DNA of 64,000 nucleotides from Sindora glabra (lineage: Eukaryota > Streptophyta > Magnoliopsida > Fabales > Fabaceae). The DNA is taken from positions 7,681,343-7,745,342 of the forward strand of contig CM035227.1 in assembly GCA_020226215.1 (NCBI GenBank), in the 5' to 3' direction. How positions within the stretch are numbered: position 1 is the first letter of the stretch; every line of letters begins with the position of its first letter. Below the pieces are notes generated by a model that saw only the letters and a program-made list of their open reading frames with translations, was not told the origin of the DNA and searched no databases. The position numbers and the translations under genes are program-made. Shown here piece after piece: positions 24,401 to 36,242 of the stretch.

Positions 24401-26880
24401 AATTATTAATTATGTGTGCACAACATAATTTTAATACAAGATTCTCAATTAAACAAATCAGTCAAACAATTATATAATAAAGTGGTATCAAAATTACATG
24501 TACCATATGATTTGACTTGTACAAGAGTCTATACAAGAATATAATCAATATAGCCATACTGATATGGTACAAGAAATATTGAAACATTATAATTATAGCA
24601 TGCTTATTCTAAGGAGTCTAAACCTTAAAATTATATTAATAATGTTACACCGATAAGGTGTATCTATCATCAATGTAATATGCTCCTAAATATCATAAAA
24701 GGACAGTATTTTATGAAAAATAATTTTATTATATCTCTAATCTATTACTGGTGTGAAATAAATGGCTTTATGTGTCTTTATATGTATAAAATTATATAAT
24801 TAAGGGTTTAAAAAATTATAATATAGTTATGCTCACAATCAGAGAGAGTAATAGCTCATCAAGCCCAAGAAAAATGTAAAAAATATCCATGAATTTTTTC
24901 AGGCTAAAATTTCATAAATAAAACATATTTTTATATAATATAAACTTTCCAAATTTTAAAATAAATATTTATTGGCCTCAGAAAATTTTGAAAAAATCAT
25001 AGAAATATGAAAAATTAAATTTTATACAATTAGGCCAAATTTTGGCCTTGAAAAATCAAGCGAGTGAATCACACGCGCATACATGCATGTGGACCTATGT
25101 GTGGGCTTATTTTCTGCAACATTGTCAAAATATACATGGCGCATGAATTCACGGGCTACAATGCGCGTGGGCCACACAAGTCAAAGAGCTGCTGCTGCTT
25201 TTGTCAGTGTTTGGTCAGCTCTACCACGTGTGAATCACGCTTTAGATGGGCGCGTGGCGTACATGCAGGCATAGATTGGGACCTCTATCCATATGAATTT
25301 ATGCATAATCTAACTTATCACGGATCATACATATTAAATCAGGGCTCAATTTATTCTATGCTTAATGTTAAAAATATAAAATTAATTACTTAAATAAATA
25401 TTCTAATAATTAATTAATGTTAACTCATATAATATTTCTAATAAAATTAATTATTTTATTTTTAAATACAACAAAATTATCACCGATGAATGATGGTAAC
25501 AACGATTGCTTGTAGTGTGTGATAGTTAGTTGCAATAATCAAAGATAAATAGTAGTTGACAATAATTATTGGTAATGGATGGTTGTGATTGTGGTTACTA
25601 GTAATGAGTAATAGTTAGATTCAACAATGGATATATGATAGAAGGTAATGATAAATGGTAGTTAGCATAGCAAACTAGCAGTAGTCAATTGCAAAAAGTA
25701 ATGATGAAATGATATGTTAATAGTAATAAAATTTTAATGTAATGATGAATAAAATAATATATTAAAATTGCTAAAATATTTCTATATGATGAAAATATAA
25801 TATATCCACTTCTGTCCACATGAATATTTAAAAAAATATTATATTAAAAATATTTTTAAAAATATTCATATTTGTAATAATATTTTTTAAAAATTAAATT
25901 TAATACAAGAATTTTATGTTCTCTTAAAATAATTTGAAAAACATGCAAAAGATTTTGCAAACCAAGAAGCAACTAAAGCATGAGGCATAAATTTTGACCG
26001 CTGACCGCAAGTTTTAAAAGAACCTGTATCTATTAACGATATACTTTAATAAATATTTAAAATTTTAATTAAAATTGTAAAAATGTAAAGATTTTATATA
26101 TAATAAGTACCTAAAAACTACAACTCTATCGTATAAAAGTTGCAGAAGAATTTTTCGAAAAAATTATACATTTTTACAAAGGTACAAACTTTGAGCAAAA
26201 AGTTGCAAAAAATATAAAAATATTTCATAAAACATGCAAAAATAAATATCAATTCAAATTTTGTGGAATATGTATTGTAGTATTTATTAAATGAGTCTTG
26301 ATGTATTTTTCAACAAACTAATTTACTTTTCCTTGTAATATATATATATACAATAAAATAATTTATAAATGTCAATTGATAACTACATATTACTCAATGG
26401 GGAATGTCAAATTAGCAAAGTACTATCTATTATTAATTTAAGTGAGGAATTATAATGCATTACACTATTTATTAATGCAGTGTTATAGTGGTATAGTATC
26501 AAATATAATCGTATATTAATTTTTTTTTAAGACCAAATTTAGTATATTACATGATAGTATATCAATATCTATAATATCTATATGAAGGAGAGAAGATGAA
26601 ATAGCCATGTAATTATCTGGTTGGCCGAACTTCAATGAGGGCAGGCAATGAAATAAAAGAAAATGAGATATATATACATTATAATTTATTAAAAATAATT
26701 TTTTTAAAAGTAATCCGTTGTTCAAATTAATTAATTGTCCAATATTAAAATTGATTTATTAGTCAATCAATAAGTCAATTTTAATCAAATTAATTAAAAA
26801 TTATTTCAAAAGTCATTTTTAAAATAAGTATAATGAAATAAAGGAAAATAGGATACAGTTGACATGATCGCATATCTTGG
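24401..26880. other. AT-rich spacer with a small G/C-richer island
   Basis: Probably part of the LTR or leader of the truncated copia copy, but no LTR ends could be fixed. At 25060-25300 a local rise in G/C holds repeated CACG/CACGTG-type strings (for example ctaccacgtgtg near 25220). A 109-residue frame there (25064-25393) has no recognisable domain. The rest is simple AT-rich DNA. Confidence 0.4.
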
Positions 26881-27480
26881 AAAGTGCAGCCAAGTTAGGT
26901 TGGATCCTTAGTGCTTGCTCACTTGGTTTCGACTTTATGTGGGCGTGCATGTATTATATTGCAAGATCTTCTTACTCATTATGGACTTGCAGAGATAAAG
27001 ATATCTCAACGTAACTTTCCCTTTTCTTCTATGCTTTCTTTCTTTCATTCATCTATTTCGAAATCAAGGCTCCCTTTTCACCATGTCTTGTGTGTGTATT
27101 TGTCAAGCTCATATAAATTTCCTTTCATCTCACAGCCACTATAATTGAAAGCCACTTACAATAGTCTAAGACATAACTTGGCTTCCAAACTGTGGGCATG
27201 AAAATGGTGACTGCAAGTAGCGTGGTCCTGCTGCTGCCAAACTTATATATCCATACTTGTTGTTTCGTTATTGGAGACACAAAGTACCAATCATAGCCAT
27301 TAGCCAACCCATAACCCAATTCAGTTCCCACTTTATCTCCATTAGGGCAACAGTGCCTAAAAACGAACCTCCACCGCTGTCGAGGGCTTTGTATATAAAT
27401 GGAGGCATGTACCATCCACCCGATAGACACTCAAAGTAAATATTGTTCATACTTGTAGGCAAACAAGAGAGACACATAAA
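26881..27480. other. Gene-like island of unknown nature
   Basis: Compared with its surroundings this stretch is less AT-rich and less repetitive. On the minus strand two overlapping frames cover 27477-27125: one with 69 residues (MYNIYFECL-like start, YMPPFIYKALDSGGGSF) and one with 101 residues (CCPNGDKVGTELGYGLANGYD). The switch between two open frames over the same bases suggests an old exon with a frameshift or a non-coding transcript. I do not recognise the family. On the plus strand a TATA-like string (catataaatt) lies at about 27110. Confidence 0.3.
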
Positions 27481-28684
27481 CTAAGTTACTATATGGTTAT
27501 CCCGTAGTGAAGAACTTTGGTAGTATGTCGGAGTTTTTAGATAATAGTGAAAGATTTAGGTAGGAGGGGGAGGATTTTGATTCAGGCTTTTGTTATCACT
27601 GATTGATAAAAAAATAATATATATAGATTTTTATTTCATGCACTATTGCTGTAATTCTATTTACATCAACAATATATAGAATTATGTCACATATTTTATA
27701 TGCAACTACCTCTAAGACATGATTTATTTTTATTTTTATGAAAAATTATTTAATTTATTAATTAAATATGTTACATTTTAATCTTTTTATCTATTCATTT
27801 TTAACTTTTTTTTGCATAAATAGTGAAGTTTTTTCCCCAAAAACTATTGCTAATAAAAAAGGTGCAATTATGTCATTTTTTTTATCTTTCTAAATTTTTA
27901 AGTAAATGTTGAAGAATTATTTTTTTAAAAATTATATCCAATAAAAAGTGAAACTATATCAATTTTTAGTTACCATTTTTTTAATTTTCTTAAAGTTTAT
28001 TTATTTGATAAATCGTAACACTTAATCGCTTTCCAAAATATATTCCCTATAAAAGAATTTAAATTCTATAATTAAAGTTGTAATTGTTGCGTTCCATCAT
28101 CCAAATATATGCTAAAGAGATTAATTTTTTATAGTTTACTAAAAAGAAATTTAAAAATATAGAAATAATAAAAACTGAATGTAAAATTTGTTTGATTGAT
28201 AAATTAGAGAAATTGTTAAATAAAAAAATAGATTATGTCTTAATTGTAGTTACAATATAGGACACGTGGCCAATAATAGGTTGTGTCTACCAGACTATCT
28301 CTCTTTATTACTCAGTGTAAACAATGTTTAGTTCAGTATTCATATATATAAAAAGAGACCCAAAGTATGCTGTATATGCTACAATGCGTTGCGTCTGCCA
28401 GACCATTTCTCTTTATTACTTTATTGTAAACAATGCTTACTTCTGTATTTCTCTCTTTCACTATTCAATTTTGTATAGTTTGCTTCATATCTATTGTTGA
28501 AGATAATTTTGCTCATTGACAAAGCGTACGTCAATTCTAAATGAATTTACTTATACATAGGCAACGACCTAAATTTTAGACATAATTTTTATTAAGAGGC
28601 AATAAATATAATAATATTTTAATTCTTGAAAAACTCATAAAAAATAAACAAAAAAAAATAAGTTTGCTCCGTATTTATGGAGGA
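27481..28684. other. Spacer with a two-copy direct repeat and a G-box
   Basis: AT-rich DNA without a gene. At 28279-28340 and 28387-28450 the same phrases recur in order (gtgtctaccagactat / gcgtctgccagaccat; ctctttattact; gtaaacaatg), a decayed direct duplication with a period near 108 bp. A perfect G-box core, gacacgtggcc, lies at about 28261 just before copy 1, and a TATA-like catatatataaaaa lies between the copies. This could be a relic promoter or an LTR fragment. Confidence 0.45.
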
Positions 28685-28845
28685 ATTCTATTATATTCCT
28701 GGAGTAATTGCCTTACTCCGTGAGAGAGATAGAGAGAGGGGAGCAAGGTGAGCTCCACACGTGGGCTCCATCCACACTCCCCTCTCTTTGTATCTCTCCT
28801 TCTAGAGTAAGATACAATGCTTTACTCCTGGAGTATAATAAAATT
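28685..28845. mobile_element. Small foldback element (about 160 bp)
   Basis: The left arm starts ttctattatattcctggag and continues with a 'gagagagatagagagaggg' stretch. The right arm, reverse complemented, reads ttttattatactccaggag and then 'gagagatacaaagagaggg'. The arms meet around an acacgtgg centre near 28759. The whole unit can fold into one long imperfect hairpin, typical of a miniature inverted-repeat element. No coding capacity. Confidence 0.65.
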
Positions 28846-30630
28846 TTTCGTATTTATGGCACTTAAGTTATGACCAATCTTGCGTGTCAACATCCGAACT
28901 ACTTTATCAAAGGATTTCTCTCTATTATATCACTTTTTATTTTTTTTCAAAATTTGGACCTTCCATTACCATATATAAAAAAATTAATATGAAACTTTTT
29001 TAATACTACATTAGAACTAAAAATATGATACTACTTTCATACAAATATTACAAAGTATGTTATTTTTTCAATTTAATAATATAATTTCTTTAAAAATATT
29101 AATTTTTTTAAATAAATTATCTTTTGTTTGATTAAATTGCTACATTAAAGAAAATAATACATTTAGTAATATTTATATGAGAATAACATTAAAATTTTAA
29201 TATTAACATAATACTAAAAGTTTTTTCGTTAATATGAATGAGAATGAGATGACAAAACTTCTTGATTTCACTTGCCACAGTGAAAAATAAAATGCTCATT
29301 ACATTTTATATTTTTATACTTTGTATATAAAATAATTTAAGAATGAAATAGAGAAAGAGTATTCTTTTTTTTTTCCTTTTTGGTAATGAAAAGGGGTTAT
29401 AAGATTTGAAAAGGAAAAAATCGAATTAATAATAATTTCACCGGTCTTCAAAACTTTCAACGCGTCAACAATAATTAACATGGAAACTCGTGGCAGAAGA
29501 TTATGAAATAAATGAATTCCTAATTTCAGAAAAATACTTAGGTTAGCCATCTCATTAGAACAAACTTTTCCTTTCCTGTATGTCTGTTGAATGATAACTT
29601 CCCATTCTTTCGTTACTGATCTATAAATTGCTAAAATCAGCTGATCTTTTTTATGCTTGGGATTAGTTAGACAATATAAGATAGCCTTCTTTATTTAAAA
29701 AAAACCTAAAATTACTACTCAATAATTATTAAATTTTACTAAATAATTTAATATAAAAGTTGTGTATTCATATGATAATTAATAATAAAAATGTTTAATT
29801 GTAAATAAAAATATAATTATAGCAAGACCATAACAGAGGCTAATTCATTACCTTTTACTTATATAAAATAATTCTAATAATAAAATAATAATTACTTTAT
29901 AAATAATACAAAAATATTTTATTTTAAATTCCTTCATTAAAATTATAATTAAAAAATATCTTTCAATAAAATTACTAAAAAGTTTATCTTGTCCTATTGG
30001 CTATTAATAGAAGGTTAATTTTGAGAATTAAAAAAAAAAAGGTAGTGACGTAAAGAGGACATTCTGTCCTTTTTTGTTGTAATTAATAAAAGGTTAATTT
30101 TCATATTTAAAAAATTATAAAGGGTAGAGATGTAAAAAAGAAATTCTATCATTTTTGTTATGAAGCAAACAACCCTTTCTATTTATTTAATGGAATGATT
30201 ATTGCTATTTCATAATGATAACTCTGTTATATCCAATTCCGTTTCATCCACCAGAAATTCAAACGTATAGGCAGAACCGTTTCTCTGAATGGGCTGAGCC
30301 TCTCAACAAGGAAGCCCGATCTGTTTTATAGACTAAGCCCATGAGCCCTGGCTAGTCCTGCGCTACAGCAGTATAATTTAATTCGGGTTGGTGACACGGA
30401 ACATTTTGACAACAAAAAAAGCGGTAAAATTAATTTTGAAAATTTCAATTCTGGAATTAATTTTTTAAGAACTAAATCCAAAGAATTAGATTTTATATTT
30501 GAAATTGGAAGTCAAAATTACTTTTCAAAAAGAATAGAAAATGTCATTTTAAAAATACTGATATAAATAAATAAGAATGACAAAACTGACAATTCCATTT
30601 TTGAAATTATAAAATATTAATGAAATTATT
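28846..30630. other. AT-rich spacer, no gene
   Basis: Nothing with sustained coding character. The stretch 30240-30400 is richer in G/C (aatgggctgagcctctcaac; gcccatgagccctggc) and may be a remnant of a transcribed region, but no frame or domain is visible. At 29990-30150 two similar phrases (ttaatagaaggttaatttt... / ttaataaaaggttaatttt...) form a short decayed direct repeat. Confidence 0.35.
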
Positions 30631-30812
30631 CTTAAATTATATAAAATTATAATTTTATTTTTAAATAATTATTTATACATATAATTTTGTCCATTCATAC
30701 AGTAATTCATGAACAAATAAATGAAATTATTTATATAGATTTATAAGGAAGGATGAAATTATATATACAAATTATTATTTAAAAATAAAATTATAATTTT
30801 ATATGATTTAAA
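30631..30812. repeat. Long inverted repeat with 62-bp arms
   Basis: The left arm 30631-30692 and the right arm 30751-30812 are reverse complements with only a few mismatches, both containing the core ttataattttatttttaaat. A 58-bp loop separates them. This is probably the centre of a foldback MITE whose outer limits lie near 30420 and 30960. Confidence 0.7.
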
Positions 30813-30963
30813 TTTTATTTTATAATTTTAGAAATAAAATTATTAATTTGGCGATAAAATTGTAAGCAGCAAAATTAGAGCTAATTCGAGCGGACACCGG
30901 CAGTGCGGAAATTATTTGACAAAAATCATTCTGAATTTCATTTTCTATCCAAACAGCCTAAAA

Positions 30964-31200
30964 ATGGATTCCGCGGAACAAAATTTCCTTGGGGAAACCA
31001 ATGATTGGAACATGAGCTTCTTAAAACAACAACTAGTCTAACTGGAACTTTAGAAATCTCTGCAACAAGTGGCGTCCGGACCATTCCTCCTGAATGTTGG
31101 GATATCTTGCTCGCTGAGATGAAGACAGTCTCATATGAGACTTAGCTTTGGATTTTCACTGTGTCTTTCGAGAGAGAGAGAAACTTCAGCAATCTCATTT
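30964..31200 (+). other. Possible short gene fragment
   Basis: A change to more balanced base composition begins with ATG at about 30964 and a 25-residue frame (MDSAEQNFLGETNDWNMSFL...). A stop and further broken frames follow to about 31190. A GA microsatellite-like run (gagagagagagaaac) lies near 31173. It may be a captured or leftover exon; I do not recognise the protein. Confidence 0.25.
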
Positions 31201-31649
31201 CAAATTTATTACACTCAATTTCTTGCTAATCCATACTTAACGATGCATAACTTATATATGAGTATCTCGAACTCAATGTCTTAAAATTCTATTTTAAAAA
31301 TCAAATATTAACTGTTAAAGTATAATGTATAGAGGTAATAATAAATCTGTTATACCCGTATTTAATAAAATATAATTTTTTGAGAAATACTATTATATTG
31401 TAATGTTCCTGGAGGTACGAATTCAGATAAAATTCTATTATCCATTACATAGCATAAAAAATTTATCAGAGAGACGTTCTTCTCTTCTACATAAATAGTA
31501 AACCAATATATTACAATTCTAAACCTCGTAATATGTTATAAAGAATTAATGATTTAATTAAGAAGGATCAAGCGGTGAAGACCGTTAAGGTGATATGTAT
31601 TTTGATTACACTGACCTCACTACAAGAGCATAAATATCTAAGAAATCAT

Positions 31650-32386
31650 TGTTGGAAAACTTGAAATCAGAATAACATACAGTGAAAATTAAATAATTCA
31701 TTTGAATTAACTTTTTTCCGCACATGCAATTAAATATATAATAAAAAATTAATACCAAAAAATAAATTAGAAGACTAATAATTTTTAATGTTGAAAATCC
31801 TTCGATATAAGAAAAAATTACAGAATCTAGTCCAATAAACTTTATAAAATAATAAAATAATAGATACAAGATCTTCCTAGAAACTTTATAAAACAATAAG
31901 TACAAAAACTCTTCATCAAAATAAGTAGAATTGTCAACAAAAGTAACACAATAATTAGCATTAGTTACTATATAAAACTAGCTGGTAAAGAAGTAGAAAA
32001 TTAAGAGAAAAATATGTACTATACTGCTCAAATTTTTAGAAATAACATATCCAAATTTGATGTGAATATAAATAAATAGGATGATCAATCTTTTGGTATA
32101 ATTTGATAAAATATTGTGCAATTCTTTCTTCCTCTGTGACCAAGATATATATATATATATATATATATGCATGGAATCTTAGGAGTTAATCAAGCAAAAA
32201 ACAATTCCTTGTATCCTTTTCCACAACAAGTCAAAATTGGCATCATCCTTATACCCAAGTAATAGGCTTATTTAAAAAAAAAATTACCCCACAATTTTCT
32301 TCATGTTTAATTTATTTTTTCCTTTATACTAAATAATAAATATAAAAAATATTATGAGTTCATTTAAGAGAAATTGATCACTAACA
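31650..32386 (-). repeat. 3' LTR of the copia element
   Basis: On the plus strand it begins TGTTGGAAAACTTG and ends gatcactaaca. It aligns throughout with 38145-38846: shared phrases include aataaaataatagata, tataaaactagctgg, tttcttcc and ggaatcttagg/ggaaccttagg. It carries a (TA)n run at about 32145-32168 that the partner LTR lacks, while the partner has about 70 bp around 38550-38620 not seen here. Confidence 0.8.
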
Positions 32387-32400
32387 AATCTCCCCTTCGA
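32387..32400 (-). other. Polypurine tract of the copia element
   Basis: Just inside the left LTR the plus strand reads aatctccccttcga, so the minus strand reads tcgaaggggagatt directly before the LTR. A purine-rich run at this position is the primer for plus-strand DNA synthesis in LTR retrotransposons. Confidence 0.65.
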
Positions 32401-32479
32401 CTAAGTGGAGAACACTACCATTCCAATTATTGAGTAATATATTTTAAGCTTTTCTCTTAGTAAAAGTTTGGTTAATGGA

Positions 32480-35400
32480 TTAGTACCATTATCATTTGTA
32501 TGAACTTTTTAAAATTTTAACAAATTATTACTTAAAATATCACATATCCAATAGTAACGAATATCAATATGTTTCAACCGTGCATGAAAAATAGAATTTT
32601 TATTAGGATGGATTACATTTTAATTATCATAAAATAAGATATAACTATTTTCCTTATATTCAAGTTCTTAAAGAAACTTCATTTACAGCAACTCTTTACA
32701 TGTTTTAGTTGTTGTAATAAATTTTACCTCTATTGTTGAAAGAACAATATATTTCTAGAATCTAGATTGTTATGCTACAACTCTTCTTACAAACTTGATC
32801 AAATAACCAAAAGTACACTTATGAGAATCAATATCTCTAACTAAGTCTACATTAGTAAAACTAATTAGTGAAGGCTTTTTATCTGTAAAATATAAGCTTA
32901 AATTAGTTGTACTTCAAAAATATCTTATAATCTATTTTATAACATTCCTATGCTTTTTATTTGAATTTGAAAGAAAATGACTTATTGTACTAATGGCATG
33001 AGCAAAATCAAATTCCAGTATATACTATGATATATATTAAACTTCTAATTGTTGAGTTATAAGGGATTCTTCCTATATCTTAATATTCCTCATTTGTAGT
33101 TAGAGATTGCTTAGTACTCAATTTAAAGTAAGTAGTAAAAAGACTAGAATAGTTTTGGTATTTTTCATACTAAATATTTGAAGTACTTTTTTAGTATACT
33201 TTTCTTGTGACAAATAAAGCTTTCTCATATCTCTGTCCCTTCTCTTGTGACAAATAAAGCTTTCTTGCATCTCTATCCTAAGTAATCATTATGCCTAAAA
33301 TTTATTTTACCTAACCTAAATATTTTATGGCAAAAGATATACTTAATTATTTTTTTAGTTCAACAATTTTTACAACATTCCTACTGACAATTAAAATATC
33401 ATTAACATACAGTAAAAAAATGATAAAGTCATTATTAGAGAATTTTTAAACAAATACACAATAATTTAAAATTATTTTCTAGTAACATTGCTCTCTTATA
33501 ACTAACTCAAATTTCTTATACCATTGTCTAAGATCTTGCTTTAACTTATAAAAACCTTTTCTCAATTTGAATACATAACTTTCTTTTCCTTTCACTTTAA
33601 AATCTTCTAACTGCTCTATGTAAATTTTTTCTTCTAAATCATCATGAAGAAAAGCCATTTTCACTTCCATATGCTCAATTTCTAATTTAAAACTAACTAG
33701 TAAGCTAAGCAGTAAGTACTATATGAATAAAAGATATTTTTATAATAAGAAAAAAATTTTACTAAAATTAATTCATTTTCTTTGATTAAATCCTTTTACA
33801 ACTAATATTGCTTTATATCAAGATTTAAAATTGTGTTCTTCAGTTTTTATTTTATACAAGTTGCATTTTTTATTCTTTATTTTATACACTTATTTGTTTT
33901 TCAAAACTTTCATACCATTTGGTAATTTAATTAACTCATAAATGTAATTTTTCTATAAAGATTTCATTTTATATTATGTAGTTTCAATCCATTTACTTTT
34001 TTGTTTGTTTTCTATGCCCTCATTATAACATTCTGGCACTTCCTTATCAATCAAAAGAATGAACTTATTTTTAATATATTATGTAAAAAGTTGTTTAATT
34101 TTGGTTGATAATGCAATAATTGAAGCTTTTGGTGGTAGTTGTTCATCATTGTCATTTTGTTTACAATAATCTACATTAACTGCATCATACTCAAAATTTT
34201 GAGCTTTAACTCTATGCTACTCTTGCTTTGAACAAATTATATCCAAGTTAGGTGATGGTTTATTGTGTTAAGGTACCACTATTTCTTCCTTACTAATATC
34301 TTTTAACATCTGATCTTCCATAAGCATAGCATTTCTACTTCTGATTAATTTCTTTTCAACAAGATTATAGACTCTATAGCTAAATTCATCTTTACCATAA
34401 CTTAGAAATATGTATTATTTTGTCTTCATATTAAGCTTAGATCTCTTATCTTTTAGAATATGTACAAGTGCTTTATATCTAAAAACTTGTAAATAATTAT
34501 AAGAAATATTTTTACCTAACTAAACCTTTTTTGGCATTTTAAAGTGTAAAGAAACACATGGTGTGCAATTCAAAACGTGCATAGCTATTTCAAGGCTTTA
34601 GCTTAAATAGTTTTTGATAGTTTAATATATGAAAGCAAATATTTAACTCTTTCAATCAATGTTCTGTTCATCCTTTTAATTAAGTTATTCAACTGAAGAA
34701 TCTTTGGTAGTGTTTTCTAATGTTCTTTGCAATAAGCATAAAAAGGTCTTGAATATTTATCTCCATTATTAGTGAATATACATTTCAACTTCTTCTTTAT
34801 TTTTCTTTCAATTAAGGCCTAAAATTATTTAAACACCCTAAGCATTTGGTCTTTTGTTTTCAGTGTGTATGCTTATATTTTTCTTGAGTGATCATCAACG
34901 AAAGTAATAAAATAAAGAGAACTATCAAATGTCCTTTTACTTATAAGACCACACACATTAGAATGTACTAATTCAAGTATCTGTGATTTTTTAGAAAGTG
35001 GACGACTTTTAAAAATTATTGTTTTATTTTTCAACTAGATAATGATTATACTTTTATAAATGTGAACTCTGCACTCCACATAATTTATTTCTTTTAGGTA
35101 AAATAGAATCCATTTTTCACTTATATAACACAACCTCTTATGCCATAACTCAATCTCATCACTTAACTTTATAAAATTAATAAGATCTTTGACAATTTTT
35201 GCTTGAATAAAAAGAACTATAGAATGCTTTGAACTTTTAGCCACAACTATAGAATCCTTAGTAAGCTTCCACTAGTTATGTGAGAAGATATTACCATAAC
35301 TTTTATCATAAAATTTACCTACAAAAAGTATGTTTAACTAAATATTTGGAACATGTTTGAAACACTTAAGGGTCAAAATGGTTCTACTAGATGTTTTTGA

Positions 35401-36240
35401 AGTGACATCTCTAATACTAGCACACTTTATTGCATCTTCATGAGCCAATTTTACATCTCCAATATCACTAGAAGTGTAAGATAAAAAAAAAAACCCTTTT
35501 TACATGTAAGAGGGGTGGAAACATCACTATCAATTAGTTAATTAATTTCATTCTCTGCAAGGTCGATGACATCATCTTTATAAACTAAAAGAAATTTATT
35601 AACTATTGTATTAGCCCTATCTTCGTCGCTTTCATCTTCTTTACATTTCTCTCATTTTTTGTAACTTTTATTTTTATTTTTCTTCTTTGATTTCTAATAA
35701 TATTTCTTAATATGTTCATTTTTTGCTACAATAATGACATTCAATATTTTCAAATCTTCTTCTAGATTTGCTTCCACTTTAATTTTTGTTCTTTTTACCT
35801 TAACTTTTACTTCTCTTCTAAGACTCAACAATCATGACTTCTAGTTTTAAAGAAGAACTTTATCATTTCCTCCTCAACTCTTTATTCAAGACATTATTTT
35901 TAATAATTTTCACAATCATCATACCATTTGGGTTAAAATTAAATATAACATTCTAAATATCTTTTATAAGTCTAGTAAAGAACCAAAAAGCACTAAACCT
36001 TAAACTTCATCTTCAAATCTAATACCCATAGCAGAAAACTGATTAATAATATATTTATACTTGTTTAATTGATCATTCATTGAAGCACCATTTTGATATT
36101 TTATGCTTATTGTTTGCTTTATTAAAAATATTTTATTATTTTTTATCTTTTTAGGATATAATTTTTTAAGTTTAACTTATAATGTGCAAGCATGTGTCTT
36201 TTTTTCAATATAATTTCACACATTCTCTTCTACTCACTAC
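32480..36240 (-). pseudogene. Copia polyprotein remnant (zinc knuckle, integrase, RT, RNase H)
   Basis: Read from right to left on the minus strand. Near 35740-35690 is a decayed zinc knuckle (CHYCSKK with stops). At 35244-35035 is the pre-integrase block with ELWHKRLCYISEKW. At about 34830-34650 is integrase core sequence (KKLKCIFTNNGDKYS, in which the expected catalytic Asp is Asn). At 33670-33479 is reverse transcriptase (KMAFLHDDLEEKIYIEQLE and FKLRKGFYKLKQDLRQWYKK). At about 32640-32535 is the RNase H end (NSIFHARLKHIDIRYY). The order gag-integrase-RT-RNase H is diagnostic for Ty1/copia. Stops and frameshifts separate all blocks. Confidence 0.85.
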
Positions 36241-36242
36241 TT

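Noticed and set aside
25064..25393. 109-residue frame with Cys-rich start
   Set aside because: No family recognised; it begins in a CACG-rich island and runs out into AT-rich DNA. Nothing supports it as a gene.
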